Assembly (NCBI RefSeq): GCF_004349355.1
Contig: NZ_SMFK01000006.1
Location: 142,486-206,485 of the forward strand
DNA from: Flavobacterium cellulosilyticum
GTDB lineage: Bacteria > Bacteroidota > Bacteroidia > Flavobacteriales > Flavobacteriaceae
Length of the DNA stretch: 64,000 nucleotides
Direction of reading: 5' to 3'
This document shows, piece after piece, positions 1-7,635 of this stretch (its first letter is position 1; the number at the start of each line of letters is the position of its first letter). The translations under genes were made by a program, and so were the position numbers. The notes under the pieces were generated by a model, which saw only the letters and a program-made list of their open reading frames with translations, was not told the DNA's origin and made no database searches.

Positions 1-189
1 TATATGGGAATTATCAACATGATGATTGTAATTCCTATGTTTATTCAAACGATAACTTTTGGCTATATTATGAAACATTTTCTGAACAATGATGCTAGGT
101 TAGCCATAACATTTGCAGGTATATTATTAGTTATAAGTGCAATTTGCACTTTATTTATTAAAACAAAAAAAGTGACTATCGATGAATGA
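1..189 (+). CDS. MFS sugar transporter, C-terminal fragment
   Basis: This is the last part of a coding region that begins before the window. The visible residues form two hydrophobic membrane segments followed by a short charged tail, as at the C-terminus of MFS or sugar:cation symporter-type permeases. The stop codon overlaps the start of the sugar kinase by 8 bases, so the two are translationally linked, which supports a sugar substrate. Only about 62 residues are visible, so the exact family is uncertain. The role is inferred mainly from the neighbouring kinase and GH13 enzyme. Confidence 0.6.
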   Translation, partial: YMGIINMMIVIPMFIQTITFGYIMKHFLNNDARLAITFAGILLVISAICTLFIKTKKVTIDE

Positions 190-1132
190 TTCAACAAATA
201 ATACGATGGAAACTATAGACATACTTTGCGTTGGAGAAGTTTTAGTAGATTTTATTGGGCACCAAGAAGGTGTACTTATCAACGAAACTAGAGATTACCA
301 CAGGTATTTAGGAGGTTCACCTACCAATGTTGCCATGAATGCTACGAGATTAGGTTTGAATACTACATTAATTGCTTCAGTAGGAGATGATGGTTTTGGA
401 AGTTATATCTTGGAAAGATTATCAAGTGTTAGTCTAAATACAAATCATGTTAATGTCTTAGAAGATAAATCAACAAGCGTAATATTCGTATCAAGATCAG
501 ATGGAACACCTGATTTTATTCCCTATCGTGAAGCAGATTGCTGCATTTATGAAGAGCAAATTACTGCGGAAATTTTATCTCAAACCAAAATATTTCATAC
601 TACTTGCTTTGCATTAAGTAAAAATCCTGCCCAAGAAACAATCCTAAAGAAAGCACAAGAAGCTTATAAACTAGGCTGTCAATTGAGCATAGATGTTAAT
701 TATGCTAAAAAATTATGGAATAGTCAAGAGGAAGCTTTTCAGGTAATTAAAACCTATTGCAGCTTTAATCCTTTGATTAAAATTAGTGAAGACGATATGA
801 TGCGTCTTTTCGAAAAGGAACTTCCGCATGAAGATATTTTTAATTTTTTTCATAACGAAGGTGTCGATATTGTATGCTTAACTTTAGGAAGTAAAGGCGT
901 CAAATTATCTCAAAAGGGAAAAGGAATCATTCAATTACCCGCAATTAAAATTGACAAAGTAATGGACTCTACTGGAGCTGGCGATGCTTTTTGGTCTGGA
1001 TTTTTATTTGCTTTTATCAAAGAAAAAACGATTGATGAATGTTTGGGTATTGCCTTGAAATTAGCCGCTTTAAAATTGCAAAATGTAGGACGGTTACCCG
1101 ATAATATCAACATTCTATCTCAACTTTTATAA
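182..1132 (+). CDS. PfkB-family carbohydrate kinase, probable fructokinase
   Basis: A 316-residue ribokinase/PfkB-family kinase, predicted to phosphorylate a free sugar in the cytoplasm using ATP. The N-terminal family signature (GGSPTNVAMNATRLG) is at about residues 44-58. The C-terminal signature DSTGAGDAFWSGF contains the catalytic Asp of the GAGD motif near residue 270. Length is normal for the family. It overlaps the upstream transporter by 8 bases and lies 6 bases before a sucrose-phosphorylase-like gene, so fructose is the likeliest substrate (inference). Other PfkB substrates cannot be excluded from sequence alone. Confidence 0.85.
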   Translation: MNDSTNNTMETIDILCVGEVLVDFIGHQEGVLINETRDYHRYLGGSPTNVAMNATRLGLNTTLIASVGDDGFGSYILERLSSVSLNTNHVNVLEDKSTSVIFVSRSDGTPDFIPYREADCCIYEEQITAEILSQTKIFHTTCFALSKNPAQETILKKAQEAYKLGCQLSIDVNYAKKLWNSQEEAFQVIKTYCSFNPLIKISEDDMMRLFEKELPHEDIFNFFHNEGVDIVCLTLGSKGVKLSQKGKGIIQLPAIKIDKVMDSTGAGDAFWSGFLFAFIKEKTIDECLGIALKLAALKLQNVGRLPDNINILSQLL

Positions 1133-1138
1133 TATAAT

Positions 1139-2872
1139 ATGCAAGAAAATAATAAAATCAGTAATGGCGTCATGCTTAATGCCTACCCAGATAGTATCGG
1201 AACAAAATTTAGCGATACAGTGGCCATGCTTAAAATGACTGAATTTAAAGATGTCTTCTCTTTATTGTATGTATTGCCTACTTTTTTTAATAGCGATTTA
1301 GATAGAGGCTTCTCGATTATTGATTATAATATAAATACAGATTTGGTAGACACCAATGATTTGAACGATTTAAATGAAATCAATATTAAATTAAAATTTG
1401 ATATAGTTTTAAACCATTTATCCGTTGGATCACCTCAATTTAAAGATGTGTTGCAAAAAGGAGAACAATCTGCTTTTAAAGATTTTTTCATTAATTGGAA
1501 TGAGTTCTGGGAAGGAAATGGAGTAAAGAATGAAGAGGACATCATAATTCCAGAAGCAAAGTTTCTCAACAAACTGTTCATGAGAAAATCGGGATTACCC
1601 ATATTAAAAGTGCGATTTCCTGATGGTTCTGAACAACCCTTTTGGAATACTTTTTACCAACAAATAACCTACAATCCAATTAATGAAGCTGATTTAAACA
1701 GCATTCCCGACTTGACAGATTCGTCACGAATGAAAATTGTCAAAAAAATTAATGATGCCATAGAACAAGCTATTGATTTCAACACAATTGAATTTGCAGA
1801 TGCTATTAATTTCAAAAAAGAAATAACTCAAATTGTGGAGCAAAAACGTTCCTATTTGGGCCAGATGGATGTCAATGCCACCTCCCCATTGGTTTGGGAT
1901 TTTTACGAAGAAACATTGCAGAAAGTAAGCAGTTATGGTTGCAGTATTTTGCGCTTGGATGCTTTTGCTTATTTACACAAACAAGTAGGCGAATCAAATT
2001 TTTTTAATACGCCAGGAACTTGGGAATATTTAGAACGAATAAATCAAATTGCTCAAAAAAACAATTTGATGCTTTTGCCAGAAATTCATGCAGAATATGG
2101 ACTTCACTTGCATGATGAAGTAGCCAACAAGGGTTATTATATTTATGATTTTTTCTTACCGGGATTGACCATTCACACTATTGAGAGTAAATCTAGCAAA
2201 GCTTTATTAAGTTGGGCAAAGGAAATTATCAAGAAAGGATATAAAACAGTTAACATGTTGGGTTGTCATGATGGAATTCCTGTTTTGGATTTAAAAGGAA
2301 AAGAAATCGATGGTGCGTATAACAAAGGTTTATTGGAAGATAGTGAAATAGAAAAAATCATGAATACCATCATGGAGCGTGGTGGTCGAGTGAAAAATCT
2401 TTATGACTCATCAGGAAATAAAATTTCGTACTATCAAATTAACGGAACATTTTTTAGTGCTTTGGGCGAAGACGAACAAAAAATGCTTTTGGCGAGAGCC
2501 ATCCAAATGTTTATGCCTGGGATTCCACAAGTTTGGTATCTGGATATATTTGCTGGAAAAAACAACTATGAGGCTGCTGACAACGGCGGTAGTGCAGGTC
2601 ATAAAGAAATAAATCGCACCACCTTATCAATGCAAGACGTAGCTCAAGGTTTGGAGACTGCTATTGTGAAAAAACAACTTGAAATCATTCGTTTAAGAAA
2701 TACTTCCAATGCCTTTTTAGGTCAAATTGAAATAAATGAAAGTCTTGAAAATAAAATCGATATCAAATGGAAGAATGACAACTCAGTGCTACACTTGAAG
2801 GCCGATCTCGATACCTATAATTTTACAATTGAACATATTGAACATGGAACAACAGCTGTTTTTAGCTATTAA
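1139..2872 (+). CDS. GH13 sucrose-phosphorylase-like glycosidase
   Basis: A 577-residue cytoplasmic GH13 protein resembling subfamily 18, whose members phosphorolyse sucrose or related glucosides to glucose-1-phosphate. Visible landmarks are FDIVLNHLS (about 88-96), the nucleophile Asp in RLDAFAY (D274), the acid/base Glu in LLPEIHAEY (E315) and the third acid in CHDGIPVLD (D378). There is no signal peptide, which fits an enzyme acting on imported sugar. It follows a PfkB kinase by 6 bases: sucrose plus phosphate would give glucose-1-phosphate and fructose, and the kinase would use the fructose (inference). Subfamily 18 also contains glucosylglycerol and glucosylglycerate phosphorylases, so the acceptor specificity is open. 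At 577 residues it is longer than the roughly 500 of classical sucrose phosphorylases, with extra sequence around residues 185-240. Confidence 0.8.
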   Translation: MQENNKISNGVMLNAYPDSIGTKFSDTVAMLKMTEFKDVFSLLYVLPTFFNSDLDRGFSIIDYNINTDLVDTNDLNDLNEINIKLKFDIVLNHLSVGSPQFKDVLQKGEQSAFKDFFINWNEFWEGNGVKNEEDIIIPEAKFLNKLFMRKSGLPILKVRFPDGSEQPFWNTFYQQITYNPINEADLNSIPDLTDSSRMKIVKKINDAIEQAIDFNTIEFADAINFKKEITQIVEQKRSYLGQMDVNATSPLVWDFYEETLQKVSSYGCSILRLDAFAYLHKQVGESNFFNTPGTWEYLERINQIAQKNNLMLLPEIHAEYGLHLHDEVANKGYYIYDFFLPGLTIHTIESKSSKALLSWAKEIIKKGYKTVNMLGCHDGIPVLDLKGKEIDGAYNKGLLEDSEIEKIMNTIMERGGRVKNLYDSSGNKISYYQINGTFFSALGEDEQKMLLARAIQMFMPGIPQVWYLDIFAGKNNYEAADNGGSAGHKEINRTTLSMQDVAQGLETAIVKKQLEIIRLRNTSNAFLGQIEINESLENKIDIKWKNDNSVLHLKADLDTYNFTIEHIEHGTTAVFSY

Positions 2873-2916
2873 TTACTTTCAAAAAATTTGAATAAAAGTG
2901 TTTTTGTTTTATTGCT

Positions 2917-2998
2917 ATTCCTGTAAGATCTTTTTTCGACCTTGTAGTTATTTAGTCCGACAAAAAAAACTGCAAGGTATAGGAAACCTTACAGGAAT
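2917..2998. repeat. Nested inverted repeat between GH13 and MFS genes
   Basis: The outer arms ATTCCTGTAAG (2917-2927) and CTTACAGGAAT (2988-2998) are perfectly complementary. An inner pair, ACCTTGTAGTT (2939-2949) and AACTGCAAGGT (2968-2978), pairs apart from one G-U. Together they can fold into one long imperfect hairpin. It could act as a terminator or mRNA stabiliser splitting the operon, or be a mobile palindromic repeat. The sequence does not decide between these. Confidence 0.6.
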
Positions 2999-3102
2999 TT
3001 AAAATTAAATATAGAACAACCATTTAACAATCAAAATCAGTTTATAAAGCATCTAATTTATAAAATGATACTATTCAATAAAATCATATAACTAGAAAAT
3101 AA

Positions 3103-4317
3103 ATGAAAAAAAACACCATTAAACTAGCCATGTATTTAAACTATTTTGTCTTTGCTATTCTATTGAATAGTGTGGGAATAGTTATTTTAAAAGCACAAAA
3201 AAATTATGGAGTCGATGAATTACAAGCTAGTATTCTGGAAGCGTATAAAGATTTGCCTATTGCAATTGTCTCTTTTTTAATTGCTTCTTTTTTACCTAGA
3301 ATAGGATATAAAAAAGCAATGCTGATTGGTTTAGCATTAGTATTTGTTGCTTGTATTACCATGTATTTTGGAAATTCATTTGATACAGCCAAAATCCTTT
3401 TTGCAACTGTTGGAGTTTCATTTGCTTTGATAAAAGTGTCGGTGTATTCCCTTATTGGAACGGTTACCGAAAATCAAAAAGAACACAATAGTTTGATGAG
3501 TAGTATCGAAGGCGTTTTTATGATTGGAATTGCATTAGCTTACTTCTTATTTCCAGCTTTCAATTCTGATTCTGATCCAGATGCTTGGCTAAACGTATAT
3601 TGGTTGTTAGCCGGGATTTCAATGTTGTCCTTTGGTTTTTTGTTCTTCGCCAAATTTGAAAATCAAACAGAAATTCCTGGTGTTAATTTGGCAGATGATT
3701 TCATGCAAATGTTCAAATTATTTACTAAACTTTTGACGATAGTTTTTGTAATTAGCGCCTTTCTTTTTGTAATGATAGAACAAGGAATTATGACTTGGTT
3801 GCCTACATTTAATGATAAAGTATTACACTTACCAGAAAACATAAGCATCATGATGGCTAGTATTTTGGCTATAACTTTGGCTGTGGGACGTTTGCTTGCT
3901 GGTGTCATAACCAAGAAAATAAATTGGATTTGGGTACTTAGTTTTTGCATCGTAATGGCGATGTTGATTGTTGTTTTTGTTTTGCCAAGGACAGTTGGGC
4001 TGGAAGTTATAGAAATTAATTCTCTAAGCGATATTCCTTTGATAGGATTTGCCTTCCCACTGGTAGGCTTATTTATAGCGCCAATTTATCCACTTTTAAA
4101 TTCGGTTGTTTTAAGTGCATTACCAAATAAGTTACATAGTTCCATGACGGGTTTAATCGTTGTTTTTTCGGCACTTGGAGGTACTCTGGGATCAAGAATA
4201 ATCGGGTATTTGTTTAAGAACGAAGGCCCTGAAAACGCATTTTATTACACATTAATTCCTATGCTTTTATTGTTGATCTCATTCTTTTTATTAAAAAAAC
4301 TAACTGCAAAATCATGA
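3103..4317 (+). CDS. MFS sugar transporter
   Basis: A 404-residue polytopic membrane protein with about twelve hydrophobic segments and the layout of the major facilitator superfamily, including a charged loop after the second segment (LPRIGYKKAM). It is predicted to import a sugar across the inner membrane by secondary transport. Its stop overlaps the start of the GH37 trehalase-like gene (ATGA), so the two are probably co-translated and the transporter probably carries that enzyme's substrate. A 230-base gap with a hairpin separates it from the GH13 gene. This is the second MFS gene in the cluster, so the two transporters may handle different disaccharides (inference). Confidence 0.8.
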   Translation: MKKNTIKLAMYLNYFVFAILLNSVGIVILKAQKNYGVDELQASILEAYKDLPIAIVSFLIASFLPRIGYKKAMLIGLALVFVACITMYFGNSFDTAKILFATVGVSFALIKVSVYSLIGTVTENQKEHNSLMSSIEGVFMIGIALAYFLFPAFNSDSDPDAWLNVYWLLAGISMLSFGFLFFAKFENQTEIPGVNLADDFMQMFKLFTKLLTIVFVISAFLFVMIEQGIMTWLPTFNDKVLHLPENISIMMASILAITLAVGRLLAGVITKKINWIWVLSFCIVMAMLIVVFVLPRTVGLEVIEINSLSDIPLIGFAFPLVGLFIAPIYPLLNSVVLSALPNKLHSSMTGLIVVFSALGGTLGSRIIGYLFKNEGPENAFYYTLIPMLLLLISFFLLKKLTAKS

Positions 4318-6167
4318 AAATTTCATTATATATAGATCAAGCATTTCGCGAACTTCTACTTCAAGAAGATACTGATCAGGATAAGAGAATAACAGTTGAT
4401 GATAAAGGTCCAAAAAAGTTTGTTTTAAAATCATCGACAGTAGAAATTACTATTGTAGGCACTTATTTCCTTTCTAATTTGTTGCAAGAATTGGTGTTAG
4501 CTAAAGAAAATAACCAAGATTTTATTGAAACTGAATCCATTTTTGAACTTCCTGCCAATCGAATTTCTAGAATGATCAGGGACTATTTTTGGGACGGCCT
4601 AACGAGAACTTTGGACGAAAAAGGATTAGAAAAATTGTTGAAAGATTCAAAATCAAAAACAAAAAATCCTATAATTTATATTCCCTATACAGACAATTTT
4701 AGCTTAGAATATTTCCAAAAAATAGCTCCAAAATTCAATTTAAAAGTAATACGATTGCCCGAAATTATCTCTCCAGAATATGTAAGCAGCATTAACGACG
4801 AAGGTGGGATTTTGGCTTTGGCTTTAAAAACAGAAGGTCAAAATATTGAAGGATATCCATTTGTAGTTCCTGGAGCACGATTCAACGAAATGTATGGTTG
4901 GGATAGTTATTTTGAAAATATCGGCTTGTTAATAGATAATAAATTAGACCTAGCTCAAAGCATGGTCGAAAATTTTGATTATCAAATTACCCATTACGGC
5001 AAAATATTAAATGCCAATAGATCGTATTATCTAACTCGAACGCAACCTCCATTTTACTCGAGTATGATTCGTGAGGTATTTGAAAAGATGCCCGTCAAAA
5101 ACACAAAATGGCTAGGTGAAAAACTAGAAACTTGTATAAAAGAATACGAAACCGTTTGGATGGAAAATGGAAAACGACTTACCGAAAACGGATTAAATCG
5201 CTATTTTGCACAAGGAATTGGATTGCCTCCAGAAACAGAAACCGGACATTATGATGACATTTTAAAACCTTATGCCGAAGCGGCCAATTTGACTATTTTT
5301 GAATATGAAAAATTGTATTACCAAAGAAAAATAGAAAACAAAACACTTGATGTTTATTTTGTTCACGACCGAAGTGTTCGCGAAAGCGGCCATGACACAA
5401 GCTACAGAATAGAAGGGAATTGTGCCGATTTGAATGTTGTCGAACTCAATGCCATGTTATACAAATATGAAACTGATTTTGCCGAGTTAATCGCATCTCA
5501 TTTTGATGATAATTTTGATTACAAAACCAAAATGTACAATCAAAAATATTGGACAGAAAAAGCCGAAAGCCGAAAAAAATTAATAAATCAGTTGCTTTGG
5601 AACGATCAAGAGTGCTGCTTTTTTGACTATAATTTTAAAACTCAAAAACAGAATGTTTTTCTGTCAGCGACTAGCTTTTTCCCGCTTTGGGCAAAAATTG
5701 CAACTCAAGAACAAGCCGATAAAATGGTTGAAAAGTGTTTGCCAAAATTGGTTTATTTGGGAGGAATAGCAGGCTGCTCTGAAGAGTCTCTTTCCTATAT
5801 TGGAAAAGACCAGATGCTACGCCAATGGGATTTCCCAAACGGCTGGCCTCCACATCAAATAATTATTTGGCAAGGATTAATCCATTACGGATACCAGACA
5901 AAAGCCCAAGAATTAATTTACAGATGGCTTTGGATGATCACAAAAAATGCTTGTGATTATAACGGAACTGTTCCAGAAAAATATGATGTTGTAAGTGCTT
6001 CGCACAAAGTTTTTGCTGAATACGGCAATCAAGGGACAGATTTTGAATTTATTAGTCGAGAAGGTTTTGGATGGATGAATGCTTCCTATCAATATGGTTT
6101 GCACATCCTCGATGATAACCTGAAAAACGAATTGAATAAGCTTACTTCTCCTGAAGATTTATTTTAA
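4314..6167 (+). CDS. GH37 trehalase-like glycoside hydrolase
   Basis: A 617-residue protein with GH37 signatures in the expected order: VPGARFNEMYGWDSYF (about 183-198, trehalase signature 1), ESGHDTSYR (about 355), QWDFPNGWPPHQ (about 503, signature 2) and EGFGWMNASY (about 582). Members hydrolyse trehalose to glucose. There is no signal peptide, so it is predicted to be cytoplasmic, fed by the MFS transporter whose gene it overlaps by 4 bases. The first 120 residues have no clear GH37 motif and may be a separate N-terminal domain. A related substrate other than trehalose remains possible. A strong terminator follows immediately. Confidence 0.82.
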   Translation: MKISLYIDQAFRELLLQEDTDQDKRITVDDKGPKKFVLKSSTVEITIVGTYFLSNLLQELVLAKENNQDFIETESIFELPANRISRMIRDYFWDGLTRTLDEKGLEKLLKDSKSKTKNPIIYIPYTDNFSLEYFQKIAPKFNLKVIRLPEIISPEYVSSINDEGGILALALKTEGQNIEGYPFVVPGARFNEMYGWDSYFENIGLLIDNKLDLAQSMVENFDYQITHYGKILNANRSYYLTRTQPPFYSSMIREVFEKMPVKNTKWLGEKLETCIKEYETVWMENGKRLTENGLNRYFAQGIGLPPETETGHYDDILKPYAEAANLTIFEYEKLYYQRKIENKTLDVYFVHDRSVRESGHDTSYRIEGNCADLNVVELNAMLYKYETDFAELIASHFDDNFDYKTKMYNQKYWTEKAESRKKLINQLLWNDQECCFFDYNFKTQKQNVFLSATSFFPLWAKIATQEQADKMVEKCLPKLVYLGGIAGCSEESLSYIGKDQMLRQWDFPNGWPPHQIIIWQGLIHYGYQTKAQELIYRWLWMITKNACDYNGTVPEKYDVVSASHKVFAEYGNQGTDFEFISREGFGWMNASYQYGLHILDDNLKNELNKLTSPEDLF

Positions 6168-6170
6168 AAA

Positions 6171-6205
6171 AAATCCCATTTTAATATTTCAAAATGGGAT
6201 TTTTT
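6171..6205. terminator. Bidirectional intrinsic terminator
   Basis: AAATCCCATTTT and AAAATGGGAT form a stem around an 8-base loop, with a T run on the right and an A run on the left. It lies between the convergent trehalase-like gene and the heavy-metal lipoprotein gene and can serve both. Confidence 0.85.
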
Positions 6206-6228
6206 GTGTTTAAAAGTGAAATTAGTTT

Positions 6229-6603
6229 CTATTTAAAATCAGCTACTTTATACGTTTTTCCGTCACCAGTAGCTTCTACCAATTTTGTAATGCTTTCAGG
6301 ATTCATGACTGTCTTATCATAAGAAATTGTTGCTGATTCTTTTTTGAAATCTACTGCGGCCTTTTGAACACCTTCTGTTTTATTCAACTCCGCTTCGATA
6401 GTTTTGGCACATCCAAACTCGCAAACCATTCCTTTGATAGCGAAACTAGCCGTTTGTAAATTAGAGGAAGCAATTTCTTTTTTTACTTTTGGAGTTTCTG
6501 TTACTACTTTGGCACTTAAATCTTTTGTATTCGTTTTTTCTTTACAACCTACAAATAAGAGGCTTGCAAAAACTAATGTTACTATTGATTTTGGAAAATT
6601 CAT
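6229..6603 (-). CDS. Heavy-metal-associated (HMA) domain lipoprotein
   Basis: A 124-residue protein with a lipoprotein signal peptide (lipobox LFVGC, Cys20) and a C-terminal HMA ferredoxin-like domain from about residue 50. The metal-binding site is GMVCEFGCAKTIE, a CxxxC variant of the usual CxxC, with one extra residue between the cysteines. It is predicted to bind copper or another soft metal in the periplasm, anchored to a membrane. It is transcribed alone, with no copper ATPase beside it. Its partner is unknown, and the widened motif may change metal preference. Confidence 0.8.
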   Translation of the reverse strand: MNFPKSIVTLVFASLLFVGCKEKTNTKDLSAKVVTETPKVKKEIASSNLQTASFAIKGMVCEFGCAKTIEAELNKTEGVQKAAVDFKKESATISYDKTVMNPESITKLVEATGDGKTYKVADFK

Positions 6604-6711
6604 TTTTAACTATTTAATTGGTTCACTTACATTTTATTAAAGCACAAAATTAATCAAAAAAAGCACCGTTAATTCATAAAATAATTACAATTTTGACACA
6701 AAATTTGATTT

Positions 6712-7593
6712 ATGAATTCGAAAGAAATAAAATGGGCATACCTAATTGTCCTCTCCATAATTTGGGGTAGTTCATTTATCCTTATAAAAAAAGGATTAAT
6801 TGGCTTGACCGCAATGCAATTAGGCTCTTTGCGGATCCTATTTGCGGCTGTTTTTTTACTGATGATTGGTTTTAAAAGTTTAGCTAAAATCCCAAAAAAC
6901 AAATGGAAGTATATTGCATTGACATCTGTGCTTGGCACCTTTTTTCCAGCCTATCTTTTTGCCATTGCCGAAACAGAAATTGACAGTTCTATAACTGCCA
7001 TTTTAAATGCAATGACTCCTTTAAACACTTTAATTTTAGGCGCTATTTTTTTTGGAATACATTTTCAAAAAAGACAATTATGGGGCGTTTTTATTGGGCT
7101 TATAGGTAGTATTCTTTTAGTTTTAAACGGAGCGATTAATAATCCAGGACAAAACTATTATTACGCAATATTAGTAATAATGGCAACTATTTGTTATGCC
7201 ATAAACGTAAATTTAATCAAGAGATTTCTGTCTGATTTGAGTCCATTAAGTATCTCAACAGGAAATTTTGCTGTACTTATTCTTCCAACATTTTCGATAT
7301 TATTATTTTCTGGGTTTTTCAAAGTGGTTTCACAAGAAAGTGTACAACATTCAGTTTTGTTTATCATGATTCTTGGTGTCATTGGAACTGGAATTGCCAA
7401 TGTTCTTTTTTTTAAATTGATTCAAATGTCTTCGCCCGTTTTCGCCACTTCAGTAACGTATTTAATTCCAATTGTTGCTTTCTTTTGGGGATTATTAGAC
7501 AACGAAATGTTATCGTCTCTTCAATTTCTGGGTGCTTTAATAATATTATTAGGAGTTTATCTGTCTGCAAAAAAAACAGCAAAGGCTGCCTAA
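6712..7593 (+). CDS. EamA/DMT-family permease
   Basis: A 293-residue integral membrane protein with about ten transmembrane helices arranged as two EamA repeats. The N-terminal SIIWGSSFILIKKG is typical of drug/metabolite transporters. The substrate is unknown; relatives export amino acids and other metabolites. It is a single gene. Its last codons form one arm of a terminator hairpin used mainly by the convergent peptidase operon. Confidence 0.82.
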   Translation: MNSKEIKWAYLIVLSIIWGSSFILIKKGLIGLTAMQLGSLRILFAAVFLLMIGFKSLAKIPKNKWKYIALTSVLGTFFPAYLFAIAETEIDSSITAILNAMTPLNTLILGAIFFGIHFQKRQLWGVFIGLIGSILLVLNGAINNPGQNYYYAILVIMATICYAINVNLIKRFLSDLSPLSISTGNFAVLILPTFSILLFSGFFKVVSQESVQHSVLFIMILGVIGTGIANVLFFKLIQMSSPVFATSVTYLIPIVAFFWGLLDNEMLSSLQFLGALIILLGVYLSAKKTAKAA

Positions 7594-7610
7594 ATACAGA
7601 CAGCCTTTGC
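7579..7610 (-). terminator. Terminator overlapping the end of the DMT gene
   Basis: A perfect 10-base inverted repeat (GCAAAGGCTG at 7579-7588, CAGCCTTTGC at 7601-7610). Read on the minus strand the stem is followed by a T run (complement of 7571-7577), so it should terminate the M16 peptidase operon. The left arm lies inside the last codons of the convergent permease gene. Confidence 0.75.
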
Positions 7611-7635
7611 ATATATTAATTCTTGAATGAATTAG

